This document shows, in pieces, positions 51,224 to 61,639 of a stretch of 64,000 nucleotides of DNA; within the stretch, counting starts at the first letter, position 1; each line of letters starts with the position of its first letter. Location of the stretch: NCBI RefSeq assembly GCF_013035315.1, contig NZ_WQHP01000003.1, positions 310,001 to 374,000 of the forward strand. The letters run 5' to 3'. The stretch is from Ruegeria arenilitoris (GTDB taxonomy: Bacteria > Pseudomonadota > Alphaproteobacteria > Rhodobacterales > Rhodobacteraceae). The position numbers were made by a program, and so were the translations under genes. Under the pieces are notes generated by a model. The model worked only from the letters and a program-made list of their open reading frames with translations. It was not told where the DNA came from and did not search any database.

Positions 51224-54136
51224 TTATCCCAACGCGTCGTTACAGCGACCGCAAACGCCCGGATGGGCGTGCAGCCCGACGTCGGGCAAGATTTTCCAGC
51301 AGCGCTGGCATTTCTCACCGTCGGCCTTTTCAAAGACCACCGCGACGCCTTCGATCTCGGGCACGCGGAACGCCTCGGCCGGGGCCGGATCGCCGGTGAC
51401 GGTCAGGCCGGACGTGATGCACATATCATCCACGTCGAAGGTCGCCAGCAGGTCGCGCGTCTCGGCATCGTCGACATGCACGATCGGTGCGGCCTCAAGG
51501 CTCGAGCCGATGACCTTATCCTGACGCTGCACCTCAAGCGCGGCGGTGACGGCGCGGCGGACACGGCGGACCTTGGCCATGTTGGCCTCAAGCTCGGCGT
51601 CGCGCCAGTCGGCGGGCGTGTCGGGGAAGTCCACCAGATGGACCGAGCTGTCATCGCCCGGGAACCGCTCCAGCCAGACCTCTTCCATGGTGAACACCAG
51701 AACCGGGGCCAGCCATGTGGTCAGGCGGTGGAATAGGATGTCCAACACGGTGCGGGCCGAGCGGCGGCGCAGGTTGTCTCCGTCGCAATACAGCGCATCC
51801 TTACGGACGTCGAAATAGAACGACGACAGATCGACCGTGGCAAAGTTGAACACGGCGCTGAACACGCCCTGGAAGTCGAACGCGGCATAGCCCTTGCGGA
51901 CTTGGCTATCCAGATCGGCCAAACGACTGAGCACCCAGCGTTCCAGTCGCGGCATATCTTGCGGATCAACCCGGTCAGCCTCGGTGAAGTCGGCCAGCGA
52001 GCCCAGCATGAACCGCATGGTGTTGCGCAGACGGCGATAGCTGTCGGCGGTGCCCTTCAGGATTTCCGGCCCAATCCGCTGATCGGCGGTATAGTCGGTC
52101 TGGGCCACCCAAAGACGCAGAATATCGGCGCCATATTGCTTGACGACCTCTTCCGGCACGATGGTGTTGCCCAGCGACTTGGACATCTTGTTGCCTTTGG
52201 CATCCAGCGTGAAGCCATGGGTCACCACGTTACGATACGGCGCGCGGCCCTTGGTGCCGCAGGCTTGCAGCATCGACGAGTGGAACCACCCACGGTGCTG
52301 GTCGGTGCCTTCCATGTAGACGTCGGCGATGCCGTCCTCGGTGCCATCCTCGCGGTCGCGCAGAACGAACGCGTGGGTCGAACCCGAGTCGAACCAAACG
52401 TCGAGCACGTCGAACACCTGATCGTAGTCGTCCGGGTTGGCGATGCCGTCCAGCACCTGAGCCTTGAAGCCATCGGTGTACCAGATATCCGCACCGTCCT
52501 TCTCGAACGCGGCCTTGATGCGGGCGTTCAGGTCTGCGTTGCGCAGCAGGTAATCCGTGTCGGTGGGCAGAGCGCCCTTTTTGGTAAAGCAGGTCAGCGG
52601 CACACCCCATGCGCGCTGGCGCGACAGAACCCAGTCCGGGCGCGCTTCGATCATGGAATACAGACGGTTACGACCGGTCTGTGGCGTCCATTTTACCAGT
52701 TCATCGATAGACCGCAGCGCACGTTCGCGGATGGTATCGCCCATCTCGCCCATACCATCGTTCAGCTTGCGGTCAACGGACGCAAACCACTGCGGCGTGT
52801 TGCGATAGATGATCGGAGCCTTCGAGCGCCACGAATGGGGATAGCTGTGCTTGATCTTGCCGCGCGCCAACAGCCCGCCGACCTCGACCAGCTTGTCGAT
52901 CACGGCCTTGTTCGCGTCACCCTCGCCACCTTTGCGGGACAGGATGTATTTGCCACCAAAGAACGGCAGATCGGCACGGAACGAGCCGTCGTCCATCACG
53001 TTATAGGTGATGACCTGCTCGAGCATGCCCAGATCGCGGTACAGCTCGAATTCTTCCATACCGTGCGACGGCGCGCAGTGGACGAAACCGGTCCCTTCGG
53101 TATCAGTTACGAACTCAGCGGCGCGGAAGTCGCGGATGTCGTCCCATTCGCCATTGCCGCCCTCGGCTCCGGCCAGCGGGTGGGTCAGTTGCACGCCCTC
53201 GAGCTCATCGGTGGTCACGTCACGGACGCGGGTCCACTGATCGTCGCTCAGACGCGCACGGCCCAGAACGTCGGCGGCCAGATTGTCGGCCAGCAGGAAT
53301 TTGTCTCCTACATTGGCCCAGCATTCCTCAGGCGCGCCGGTGACTTCGTATAGGCCGTAGGAGATATCCTTGCCATACACGACCGCCTTGTTCGACGGCA
53401 TGGTCCACGGGGTCGTCGTCCAGATCACAACAAACGCGTCATCCAAATCACCGGCATTCACGACCTTGAACTTCACCCAGATGGTGAAGCTTTCCTTATC
53501 GTGATACTCGACCTCGGCCTCGGCCAGAGCGGTTTTCTCGATGGGCGACCACATCACGGGCTTGGAGCCCTGATAGAGTGTGCCGTTCATCAGGAACTTC
53601 ATGAACTCGTCGGCGATCACGGCCTCGGCGTGATAGTCCATGGTGATGTAGGGATCGGGCCAGTTGCCGGTGATGCCCAGACGCTTGAACTCTTCGCGCT
53701 GGATGTCGATCCAGCCTTCAGCGAACTTTCGGCATTCCTGACGGAAGTCAACGATGTTCACCTCGTCTTTGTTCTTGCCCTTCTTGCGGTACTGCTCCTC
53801 GATCTTCCATTCGATGGGCAGGCCGTGACAGTCCCAACCCGGCACGTAACGCGCGTCATGGCCCATCATCTGATGAGACCGCACGATCATGTCCTTGATG
53901 GTCTTGTTCAGCGCGTGGCCGATATGCAGGTGGCCGTTCGCATAGGGGGGACCATCGTGCAGAGTAAAGGGCGTGCGGCCCTCTTTCTCACGCAAGCGGT
54001 CGTAGACGCCGATCTTTTCCCAGCGTTCCAGCCAAGCAGGCTCGCGCTTGGGCAGGCCAGCGCGCATGGGAAAGTCAGTTTTGGGCAGGTTCAGCGTGTC
54101 TTTGTAATCAGGTGTCTGGATCGTGTCGGCGCACAT
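51224..54136 (-). CDS. ileS: isoleucyl-tRNA synthetase
   Basis: IleS charges isoleucine tRNA. The class I HIGH motif is in PPYANGHLHIGHALNKTI (about residue 66), and KMSKS in GNKMSKSLGNTIVPEEV. The CP1 editing domain (VIWTTTPWTMPSNKAVVYG) and the anticodon-binding domain follow. A C-terminal zinc-binding segment (EKCQRCWKILPDVGLHAHPG, then VCGRCNDALG) completes 970 residues. No T-box-like leader was recognised. Confidence 0.97.
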   Translation of the reverse strand: MCADTIQTPDYKDTLNLPKTDFPMRAGLPKREPAWLERWEKIGVYDRLREKEGRTPFTLHDGPPYANGHLHIGHALNKTIKDMIVRSHQMMGHDARYVPGWDCHGLPIEWKIEEQYRKKGKNKDEVNIVDFRQECRKFAEGWIDIQREEFKRLGITGNWPDPYITMDYHAEAVIADEFMKFLMNGTLYQGSKPVMWSPIEKTALAEAEVEYHDKESFTIWVKFKVVNAGDLDDAFVVIWTTTPWTMPSNKAVVYGKDISYGLYEVTGAPEECWANVGDKFLLADNLAADVLGRARLSDDQWTRVRDVTTDELEGVQLTHPLAGAEGGNGEWDDIRDFRAAEFVTDTEGTGFVHCAPSHGMEEFELYRDLGMLEQVITYNVMDDGSFRADLPFFGGKYILSRKGGEGDANKAVIDKLVEVGGLLARGKIKHSYPHSWRSKAPIIYRNTPQWFASVDRKLNDGMGEMGDTIRERALRSIDELVKWTPQTGRNRLYSMIEARPDWVLSRQRAWGVPLTCFTKKGALPTDTDYLLRNADLNARIKAAFEKDGADIWYTDGFKAQVLDGIANPDDYDQVFDVLDVWFDSGSTHAFVLRDREDGTEDGIADVYMEGTDQHRGWFHSSMLQACGTKGRAPYRNVVTHGFTLDAKGNKMSKSLGNTIVPEEVVKQYGADILRLWVAQTDYTADQRIGPEILKGTADSYRRLRNTMRFMLGSLADFTEADRVDPQDMPRLERWVLSRLADLDSQVRKGYAAFDFQGVFSAVFNFATVDLSSFYFDVRKDALYCDGDNLRRRSARTVLDILFHRLTTWLAPVLVFTMEEVWLERFPGDDSSVHLVDFPDTPADWRDAELEANMAKVRRVRRAVTAALEVQRQDKVIGSSLEAAPIVHVDDAETRDLLATFDVDDMCITSGLTVTGDPAPAEAFRVPEIEGVAVVFEKADGEKCQRCWKILPDVGLHAHPGVCGRCNDALG

Positions 54137-54300
54137 TGGGGGCGTCCTTTGGATGATCTGGTCGTACTAGGATCGAAGCGGTCGGTGCGAAGTCTCAAAC
54201 ACCTTTGCCCGGCGTCTCAGAGGGTCAGAGCGCCGGGGATATAATTCGAATAATGATGGCCGTCCGGTCATACATGGCCGCGCTTATAGGACGCCCGCGC

Positions 54301-56970
54301 CTAATGGTCCAGAGGTTCCGCCTGCTGCGGCGAATGGCGCAGCTTGGCCCAGCGGTTCAGCCAGGCCAGACCAGCCAGCGCGAGGCCAAGTGCAAGCAGC
54401 GAGAACACCCGGATCAGACCGCCAAGACCTGAGATATCGACCAGGAACACCTTGGCTACGGCCAGCCCAATGACCACCAGACCCGCTTTGCGCATCAGGT
54501 CGGACCGTTGGGCAAGCGATTGGTAAAACAGCGCAGCGCCGACCACCAGCAACGCCATCGTGTAGGTGTAGAGCTCGGGCTGAGAGACCCCATTGCCCTC
54601 ATACATACCGCCCGCTCCCTGCCAGACATGGCGAATGGTCAGCCCCAACCACACCGCACCCACCGCGGCCGCCAAACCGAAACACGCCTGACGCAAACGT
54701 GGATGCAGTGCGGGCAACCAAGCTGCCGATACGGCCAAAAGGACCGCAGGGACAAGGTAGGCTATCGCAAGGGTGTTGAGGACTGGCACTCCTAACACCG
54801 GGTCCGTTTGGGCATTCAGTAGGGGGTTCGCCTCGGTCAGTGCTTGACCTAGACGCACCAACCCATGCGCGGCAAAGAACAATGCCAGCCCATAGCGCGC
54901 ATAGGTCAGCTTTCCGCCCAGCTCGAACCGCCGCACCTGCGCACAGGCCAACAGCAACCAGATCACGGAAAACAGGCCAAGGCCCCAGTGACTGTCGTGC
55001 GCCCCGCCCTCGCCAAACCCTTCGAGCCAGCGCAGCAACAGCAGGGACAGCAGGATACCTGAGGTCGCCCAGGCCGCGCTTTCCAGCAACAATGCAACGA
55101 CCGGACGATCCAGCGGGCGAAGGATGATCCAGGCGGCCAGAAACCCTGCGACAGCGGCAGCATAAACCAGCGTCATTTCCCCGATAGGCGCTTCTGTTGA
55201 CCAATCCAGACCGGGGTTCAGTACAAGGCGAATAGTCACCGTGAACACTCCGACCCAGATGAACCATCCCATGGGAGGAAGATTGAACCGCCGGTCCAAA
55301 ACGGCGGCAGCGACGACCAAAACAATAAACGCAACGGTCAACGCGGCCGAGCTGAGGACGATCACGCAGGCAAAAGCCAGGCTGGACAGGGCGGACAAGG
55401 TCACCAAGGCCGCCCGCAAGCGATTTTCACCGTCGACCTGGGCAAACCGCCCGGCCAGAACGACCATCAGCACCGCCAAGGCAATCGCATGCAGTGCCCA
55501 AGGATAAGCTCCGATAACCTCGGCTGGGTGCCACCCCAGATCCAGCGCAATGGCCAGTCCCGGTGCAAAAATCGCGGCCCCCGCAGCCCATGCAGCCGCA
55601 TGACTGGTTGCTCGAATCGACCGCCAGGCCGCAAGCGCCGAGATCACGGCCCCCAAACCCACCAACAGGGTCACGGACCAGGGATAATCTGCTTCGGCGG
55701 TTTCAGCATAGGTCGCCGCGAACTGGCGCGCGACGGCACCGTTATCCAACCCGTGGACCAAAACGAACCAGATCAGACCGGCGGCAGGTAACAAAGTGGC
55801 GTCCTGCAACGCACGCGCCTGATGGGCCCAAACGATCAACGCCAGTGTCAGGCCGGACAACAGGACAATCCCCAACCAGAACTCGGCCGCTGAATCCGCC
55901 CAGTGCACCGACAGGATGACCGAGCTGACCGCCACCGCGCCAAAGGCAAGGCGGGTCGGAAACTCGGGCCATTGAAGCCCCTTTTTGAAAGCGATGACCT
56001 CGGTCATCATCCGTCCGCCATGATCCGGCCAAAGCCTGCGTACCGGGATCGCAATCGCGATCAACGCCAGCGCAGTCACAATGACAAGGTAGGCTGGCTC
56101 AGTTCGAGGTGCGGACAGCACCAGTAACAGGCAGGCGGTGTACGCCCCGACAAGGGTCAGAACGGATATCCAGGCCCAACGGCGCACGGTATCGATCCCC
56201 AGCCCAAGCACTGCGATCACAAAGAAATATCCATAAACCCAGTCAGGATCTTTCGAGGCCCCGCCCACCACAAAGGGCGCCGCAAAAGCGCCGATCAAAC
56301 CGACTGCGGCCAGCAAAGGCCCGTGAAACCAGCCCAGAACAAGGCCCACAAGCGCCACGGCGATCATCGCACCAAGCGCCGTTTCCGGGCCAATCAGATC
56401 ATAAAGCTGCCGTGCGGCCAAAAGCCCGCCGAAGAGGGCCACCAGCCCGGCCCCTGAAAAGACCGATGGCAGATAGGCCGTGGCCGAAGATTCATCATCC
56501 CCGTACCTGCGCCGGATCACTTCTCCTGCACCAATCAGCGCCGCTCCAAAGACCAAAGCTGCAATGACGCGCATTGCGGGCGAAAGCACGCCGCTTTCGA
56601 CCCCGTATTGCACAAGGAAAATACCGGCCAACGCCAGAGATAGAGCCGAGACCGCGTAGAACCAGTTTTCACGCAACCAGCCACCGAACGCGGCAAATCG
56701 GTCCGGTTTCGGAACAACCGGAGAGGGTTCGACCTCTACTGGTGGATCCTCGGGCGCTTTGACGGACGGCCAAGGAGAAGGTTTTTCTACGGGCGGTGTC
56801 GGAGCCTCGGGCGTGACCTCTTCCACCGGGACGTCACCGCCCAATTCCAGAACCCGCTGTTCCAGTTGCTCGACCCTGCGGCGCAGGCGCAGGTGAAGCA
56901 CAAATAGAACGACAACGCCCACCGGGATGGCGAGGACAATCAATCCAACAAGTACAAACAGGGATTCCAA
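54301..56970 (-). CDS. DUF2339 large multi-span membrane protein
   Basis: The 889-residue protein has an N-terminal membrane helix (SLFVLVGLIVLAIPVGVVVL), a coiled-coil/proline-rich cytoplasmic-type segment (LRLRRRVEQLEQRVLELGGD), then about 20 or more membrane helices to the C-terminus. Conserved-looking segments include YFFVIAVLGLGIDTVRRWAW and FLVDISGLGGLIRVFSLLAL. The function of DUF2339 proteins is unknown. It sits alone, 164 bp after ileS on the same strand and transcribed away from the VIT-family gene only in reading order, not divergently. Confidence 0.8.
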   Translation of the reverse strand: MESLFVLVGLIVLAIPVGVVVLFVLHLRLRRRVEQLEQRVLELGGDVPVEEVTPEAPTPPVEKPSPWPSVKAPEDPPVEVEPSPVVPKPDRFAAFGGWLRENWFYAVSALSLALAGIFLVQYGVESGVLSPAMRVIAALVFGAALIGAGEVIRRRYGDDESSATAYLPSVFSGAGLVALFGGLLAARQLYDLIGPETALGAMIAVALVGLVLGWFHGPLLAAVGLIGAFAAPFVVGGASKDPDWVYGYFFVIAVLGLGIDTVRRWAWISVLTLVGAYTACLLLVLSAPRTEPAYLVIVTALALIAIAIPVRRLWPDHGGRMMTEVIAFKKGLQWPEFPTRLAFGAVAVSSVILSVHWADSAAEFWLGIVLLSGLTLALIVWAHQARALQDATLLPAAGLIWFVLVHGLDNGAVARQFAATYAETAEADYPWSVTLLVGLGAVISALAAWRSIRATSHAAAWAAGAAIFAPGLAIALDLGWHPAEVIGAYPWALHAIALAVLMVVLAGRFAQVDGENRLRAALVTLSALSSLAFACVIVLSSAALTVAFIVLVVAAAVLDRRFNLPPMGWFIWVGVFTVTIRLVLNPGLDWSTEAPIGEMTLVYAAAVAGFLAAWIILRPLDRPVVALLLESAAWATSGILLSLLLLRWLEGFGEGGAHDSHWGLGLFSVIWLLLACAQVRRFELGGKLTYARYGLALFFAAHGLVRLGQALTEANPLLNAQTDPVLGVPVLNTLAIAYLVPAVLLAVSAAWLPALHPRLRQACFGLAAAVGAVWLGLTIRHVWQGAGGMYEGNGVSQPELYTYTMALLVVGAALFYQSLAQRSDLMRKAGLVVIGLAVAKVFLVDISGLGGLIRVFSLLALGLALAGLAWLNRWAKLRHSPQQAEPLDH

Positions 56971-57149
56971 GTGAAGACTCCGCGACGGTGTTCGGTCAGG
57001 CTACCCGGGTGCTGATCCACGTAACAGTCCGAAAAGTCATGAACTTGCGCGAGTCTAAGTTCAAGCTGGGTTTGGTAAATTGCAGCGAAGAGTACCCGGA
57101 GCGGCGCTTCAAGGGTCCACGCTTCGTTTCAAGGGAACAAATTCGGTCC
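56971..57149. other. 179-bp gap between DUF2339 and VIT genes
   Basis: This short gap holds no gene or clear terminator that I can see. A moderately AT-rich stretch near 57035-57085 could be the DUF2339 promoter. Confidence 0.3.
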
Positions 57150-57860
57150 CTATGGATGAAACAACGAGCCCACCAAATAGGCCATCAACGCCGCGGCCCC
57201 GCCGATCGCAAAGGTTTCAAGCCCGGATCGCCACCAGGGCGACAGCGACCATCGGCTTTTCAGGGCTCCAATTGCAAAAAAGACCGCCATGGTCATTGCT
57301 GCCGAAGTTTCGAAAGCCCGGTCCATCGACAGCAGGAACGGCAGCAACGGAACCATGCCAGCTACAAGGAAGGCCAAAAACGTCGCCATCGCCGCCTTGA
57401 GCGGGTGTGGATCGACGCTGCCCAGACCGTATTCGCCTTCGATCATCAAATTGATCCAGTTGTCGCGATTGGCGGTAATGGCATCTGTGGCGTCTTCCAG
57501 CACCTGCCCGGACAGACCCTTTTGTGACAGAATCTCGCGCACCTCGGCCCGTTCGCCCTTGGGATACAATCGGATATGGCGTTCCTCGACCGCGCGGATG
57601 CGCCGGATATTGTCCAGCTCTGCCTTGGTGCCAGAGTAGTTTCCAGCCGCCATGGAAAACCCGTCCGCCAGCACGTTGGCAAGCCCCAGTGCCACGATGA
57701 TGAAAGGGGACAGACCCGCCCCCGCAACACCGGCCACGATCGCAAAGGTGGTGACCGACCCGTCGATCCCCCCATACACAACATCCCGCAGCACCCCCCG
57801 CCCCGGAGGAGCGTTGATGCGGGCGGCAATCTCTTGCTGGCTGTGTCCGTGATCGGTCAT
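57150..57860 (-). CDS. VIT1/CCC1-family membrane transporter
   Basis: VIT1/CCC1 family proteins transport iron or manganese. The family core is clear: VVYGGIDGSVTTFAIVAGVA (first helix), then ANVLADGFSMAAGNYSGTKA, with its conserved acidic and methionine positions, and further C-terminal helices (TFLAFLVAGMVPLLPFLLSM, MTMAVFFAIGALKSRW, LETFAIGGAAALMAYLVG). I chose ATG 57860 (MTDHGHSQQEI), giving 236 residues. The frame opens at 57878. The charged loop at about residues 85-140 lies where metal may bind. Confidence 0.88.
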   Translation of the reverse strand: MTDHGHSQQEIAARINAPPGRGVLRDVVYGGIDGSVTTFAIVAGVAGAGLSPFIIVALGLANVLADGFSMAAGNYSGTKAELDNIRRIRAVEERHIRLYPKGERAEVREILSQKGLSGQVLEDATDAITANRDNWINLMIEGEYGLGSVDPHPLKAAMATFLAFLVAGMVPLLPFLLSMDRAFETSAAMTMAVFFAIGALKSRWSLSPWWRSGLETFAIGGAAALMAYLVGSLFHP

Positions 57861-57914
57861 GGCTGGCTCTGGCACCACTATGCGCGCCGCCAGACCGCAT
57901 GACTTTGCGTCAGG

Positions 57915-58904
57915 TCAAGTTTTCGAAAACAACCCGGCCAAGGCGCGTTTGATGATGCTCCGGGTCGACGGTTTGTGCCGGTCCGAGAAAGGCAGCGGAC
58001 GGCAGACCTCCATCGCAGCGACGCCGACGCGGGCGCTGAGCGCACCGTTCACAAGCCCTTCGCCAAAACGGCGGGACAGTTTGCTCAGGACGGATCCGCC
58101 CAGCACGGGCTCCAGCAGATCGTCCCCGACGGCCACGGCCCCGGTTGCCACCAGATGCACGAAGACAGCCCGTGTCAGCCGCCAGCTACCCAGAAACCCG
58201 GCGCGCCCGCCATAGATTTCGGCGATGCGCCGGATCATACGCAACGACGCCGCAAGCGCCGTGGCCACATCCGCCAGCGCCAGAGGGACAAGGGCCGTCA
58301 CGGTTGCAACCTGTCGGGCGGCGGCCTCGACCTCGCGGCTGGCGGCGGCGTCCAGCGGGGCCAGCAACTCATCCTCTGCCAATGTCAGCAATCCTGAGGC
58401 ATCAAACTGTTCGCCCATCCGCTCGGACAGTCGATCGCGGCCCCATTCGGTATCCTCGCGCCCTTTGTAGAACGCCAGCAAACGGGTCGTGACCGCGCGG
58501 GCCTGAGCTAGATCTTCTTCGGCCAAGGCCGTATCCGCTGCGTGACGCATCCCGTCTACGCGGGACAAGCGCCCGATGGCGGCCAGCTCTCGCACGGCAA
58601 TGATGAATGCAACCAATACCAGAGCCGCGAACAGCCCTGTTACGATCCATCCCAGGATTGGGGCGCGTAACAGCAGAGAATTGACAAAGTCCCACGCTGC
58701 CACGGACACCACAGCCCCGACCACGGCCAGCGCCAATCCCCAGAACCAGCGCGACAGGGCCGAGGGTTTGCGGGCGGCAAGGCGTGCCGCGCTCTGCATC
58801 GCCTGCCCTTGTGGCATCGCGATATCCGGGACCGGAGGGGCCTGTGCTACGTCGGCGGCGGGCTCATCCCCGTCCAGATCTATCAGAACCGGGCCTTTAG
58901 CCAT
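57915..58904 (-). CDS. ycjF: YcjF-type DUF697 membrane protein
   Basis: This TIGR01620/YcjF-type protein of the DUF697 group has an N-terminal polar region (MAKGPVLIDLDGDEPAADVA) and two membrane helices around residues 55-115 (LALAVVGAVVSVAAWDFVNS, IVTGLFAALVLVAFIIAVRE). The DUF697 domain follows, ending near FVHLVATGAVAVGDDLLEPV and LSRRFGEGLVNGALSARVGV. I start it at ATG 58904, which overlaps the GNAT stop by 8 bp. Length is 329 residues. The function is unknown. It is the usual partner of YcjX, and here one acetyltransferase gene lies between them. Confidence 0.85.
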   Translation of the reverse strand: MAKGPVLIDLDGDEPAADVAQAPPVPDIAMPQGQAMQSAARLAARKPSALSRWFWGLALAVVGAVVSVAAWDFVNSLLLRAPILGWIVTGLFAALVLVAFIIAVRELAAIGRLSRVDGMRHAADTALAEEDLAQARAVTTRLLAFYKGREDTEWGRDRLSERMGEQFDASGLLTLAEDELLAPLDAAASREVEAAARQVATVTALVPLALADVATALAASLRMIRRIAEIYGGRAGFLGSWRLTRAVFVHLVATGAVAVGDDLLEPVLGGSVLSKLSRRFGEGLVNGALSARVGVAAMEVCRPLPFSDRHKPSTRSIIKRALAGLFSKT

Positions 58905-59352
58905 CGGCTGCTCCTTTGCTGGCCCAAACAAATTTGATGTCCGGGAGATTTTCGTCGTTGTCGGCACCATCGCTGCGCCCCGTTTCGACGAAACCGTTGC
59001 GTTCGTAAAACCGCAGTGCCCCATGGTTTGCCTGAAACGCAAACAAGGACAATTCGGACCGGCGCGCCTTGGCATGGTCCAGCAACCGCTGACCAATTCC
59101 CTGCCCCCGCGCGTTGGGCGCAAGGTAGAGTGAGTGCACTTCATCCTCGTTGAGCGACAGAAATCCCACCACCCCCAGATCCGTTTCAGCCACAGTCATC
59201 CAGTCAAGCTCGATCATCCGACCACAAAAGGCGATGGTTTCCGCCCGAGTATGAAGTTCGGGCATCCAGTCATGTTCGCGGGTGAACCCGTGCAAAATCT
59301 CGCCGGTTGCACCGGCATCCGTGCTGCGGGCGGGGCGGAGTTTGACCATCAA
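58897..59352 (-). CDS. GNAT-family N-acetyltransferase
   Basis: The acetyl-CoA-binding motif A is VHSLYLAPNARGQGIGQRLL (about residues 72-91), with the Q/RxxGxG/A core, followed by ELSLFAFQANHGALRFYERN and GFVETGRSDG, typical of GNAT enzymes. Length is 151 residues. It overlaps ycjX upstream by 4 bp and ycjF downstream by 8 bp, so all three genes are likely translated as one coupled unit. The substrate is unknown. Confidence 0.88.
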   Translation of the reverse strand: MMVKLRPARSTDAGATGEILHGFTREHDWMPELHTRAETIAFCGRMIELDWMTVAETDLGVVGFLSLNEDEVHSLYLAPNARGQGIGQRLLDHAKARRSELSLFAFQANHGALRFYERNGFVETGRSDGADNDENLPDIKFVWASKGAADG

Positions 59353-60764
59353 AACCGGTCACCGATCAGGAATTGAGCGGCCCGATCAAGCCGGATATGT
59401 GGCGGGCCATCCCCTGGGCGCAAGGTCAGATGCGCGGGTGCAAAGGCCATGAACCCATAATCCTCACCCAGCCAACTGTCGGACCCGTTGCGCGCCGGGC
59501 CCAGCAGATGGGATGGGTCTTTGGGCAGATCGCCGGGGTAGAAAGCCGCCTGTTTGCCGCTGTCCAAAAGCGTGCCGCGAACGCAGGGCAACTCAGTACC
59601 GTCGTGGTCGCGAATTTCCTCGGTCGTGGCCCGCAGAGAAGCAAGCGATAAGGCCGCCGTTTCGGCCCCGGCAAAGCTGGCGCGGTCACGCGCGTCACGC
59701 GTCAGCGCTTCCATTATATTGGTCAGGCGGGGGTGTTGTGTGTGGTGCAAATGGTCGGCCTTGGTGGCTGCAAACAGAATGCGTTCGACCCGTTTTCCCA
59801 GCAGCAACTGGCTAAGCCAAGCATTCCGTCCCGGTCGGAACGCTGCCAGGATATCCGCCATCGCGCGCCGCATGTCTTCGACCGCTTGCGGGCCGTTGTG
59901 TATCGCGCCCAGTGCGTCGACCAATACGACCTGCCGGTCTATGCGCGCAAAGTGGTCTCGAAAAAACGGTTTCACCACCTGGGATTTATAGGCCTCGTAG
60001 CGCCGCTCCATCTCGCGATGCAGGCTGCGACGCGGACTGTGCCCGTCGACCGGCAACGGCGCGAAGGTAAGAACCGGTGATCCGGCCAGATCGCCCGGCA
60101 GCAGGAACCGCCCCGGCGTACAATCATAGAACCCGGCATCGCGTGCAACATTCAAGTATGCGGCAAATTCTTTGGCCAGCGATTGCGCTTTGGGTTCGTC
60201 ATGCTTTTCGGCTGGATCAATGCCCTGAGCCAAAGAAAGAAATGCATTGGCTTGGGTCCGGTTGGCAATGCGCTCCAACGTTTCCTGCGACCAAACCTTA
60301 TAGGACTTATCCAGTAAAGCCAGATCCAGCAGCCATTCGCCCGGGTAATCCACGATATCCAGGTGGACGGTTCGTGGACCCTGCAATCCCGACAACAAGC
60401 CAGAAGGCCGCGCCTTGAACGACAGGCGTAGCTCAGACACCGCGCGAGTGCTGTCCGGCCAATGGGGTTCCGGACCGGTCAGTGCGGCCAGATGGTTTTC
60501 ATAGTCGAAGCGGGGCACGGTGTCGTCCGGTTGCGGCTGCAGATATGCGGCACTGATCCGCCCCTCTTGCTGCGCAACAAGGCCCGGCATCCGCCCGCGG
60601 TCCAAGAGGTTCGCCACCAGCGACGTGATGAAAACCGTCTTACCCGACCGGGCCAAGCCGGTGACGCCAAGACGGATCACCGGCTCGAAAAAAGTCTCGG
60701 ACACGCTGTCGCCAATGGACTCGACGCCGCGCACAAGACTGTCTGCCAGAGAAGAGATGACCAA
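59349..60764 (-). CDS. ycjX: YcjX-family P-loop protein (DUF463)
   Basis: YcjX is a GTP/ATP-binding protein of unknown role, linked with stress response in enterics. The P-loop is [20 protein letters not shown] (near residue 35). Other family segments are [40 protein letters not shown] and [19 protein letters not shown] (NKxD-like region). Length is 471 residues. It heads the ycjX-GNAT-ycjF run and is divergent from truA across 107 bp. Confidence 0.9.
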   Translation of the reverse strand: MVISSLADSLVRGVESIGDSVSETFFEPVIRLGVTGLARSGKTVFITSLVANLLDRGRMPGLVAQQEGRISAAYLQPQPDDTVPRFDYENHLAALTGPEPHWPDSTRAVSELRLSFKARPSGLLSGLQGPRTVHLDIVDYPGEWLLDLALLDKSYKVWSQETLERIANRTQANAFLSLAQGIDPAEKHDEPKAQSLAKEFAAYLNVARDAGFYDCTPGRFLLPGDLAGSPVLTFAPLPVDGHSPRRSLHREMERRYEAYKSQVVKPFFRDHFARIDRQVVLVDALGAIHNGPQAVEDMRRAMADILAAFRPGRNAWLSQLLLGKRVERILFAATKADHLHHTQHPRLTNIMEALTRDARDRASFAGAETAALSLASLRATTEEIRDHDGTELPCVRGTLLDSGKQAAFYPGDLPKDPSHLLGPARNGSDSWLGEDYGFMAFAPAHLTLRPGDGPPHIRLDRAAQFLIGDRF

Positions 60765-60871
60765 ACCGTCGCCCCGCTTTTATCGTTTGGTCCAAGATAA
60801 GTAGCGGTTGTCGGACATACCAGTGGTTTCCCACCCTTGCCCCCTCATGCAGGGCGCGCTACCAGCAGCCC

Positions 60872-61639
60872 ATGCCCAGATACGCGCTCAAAGTCGAATA
60901 CCAAGGGGAGCCGTTTGCCGGATGGCAACGGCAAAAGGATCAGCCGTCTGTTCAAGGTGCAATCGAACAGGCCTTGTCGCGGCTGCAACCCGGTGAGCAT
61001 ACCATCGCCGCAGCCGGACGGACGGATGCGGGCGTGCATGCGCTGGGTCAGGTGGCCCATTGTGATCTGGACAAAGACTGGGACCCCTTTCGCCTGTCCG
61101 AGGCGTTGAACTACCACCTCAAGCCGCAGCCGGTGGCCATTGTCAAAGCCGCGCGGGTGGACGACGACTGGCACGCGCGGTTTTCAGCGTTGGAGCGGCA
61201 GTACCTGTTCCGCATCCTCATGCGTCGCGCGCCTGCCACCCATGACGCCGGACAAGTCTGGCAGATCAATCATCAGCTGGACGTTGATGCAATGCAGGCG
61301 GGCGCGGATATGCTGATCGGGCGGCATGACTTTACGACCTTCCGGTCCTCGATCTGCCAGGCCGCCAGCCCGGTGAAAACTCTGGATGAGCTGCGGGTTG
61401 AACAGATTCAGGGGTTCTCAGGCCCCGAAATCCACTTTCGCGTTCGCGCGCGGTCCTTTCTGCACAATCAGGTTCGCAGTTTTGTCGGCACCCTCGAACG
61501 CGTCGGCGCGGGGGCGTGGTCACCGGAAGATGTGCGGGATGCTCTGGAGGCTACCGACCGCGCCGCTTGCGGTCCGGTCTGCCCGCCGCAAGGATTGTAT
61601 CTGGCGCGTGTCGGCTATCCTGCGCCAGTTTTCGACTAA
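60872..61639 (+). CDS. truA: tRNA pseudouridine synthase TruA
   Basis: TruA makes pseudouridines 38-40 of tRNA anticodon stems. The catalytic Asp lies in [19 protein letters not shown] (near residue 52), and [32 protein letters not shown] and [24 protein letters not shown] [18 protein letters not shown] complete the family pattern. Length is 255 residues. Its stop overlaps the convergent permease gene by 4 bp. Confidence 0.96.
   Translation: MPRYALKVEYQGEPFAGWQRQKDQPSVQGAIEQALSRLQPGEHTIAAAGRTDAGVHALGQVAHCDLDKDWDPFRLSEALNYHLKPQPVAIVKAARVDDDWHARFSALERQYLFRILMRRAPATHDAGQVWQINHQLDVDAMQAGADMLIGRHDFTTFRSSICQAASPVKTLDELRVEQIQGFSGPEIHFRVRARSFLHNQVRSFVGTLERVGAGAWSPEDVRDALEATDRAACGPVCPPQGLYLARVGYPAPVFD

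Noticed and set aside
51902..53353. A 483-codon open frame opposite ileS
   Set aside because: The ileS frame shows HIGH, KMSKS and zinc motifs throughout. The opposite frame has none and no good start site.
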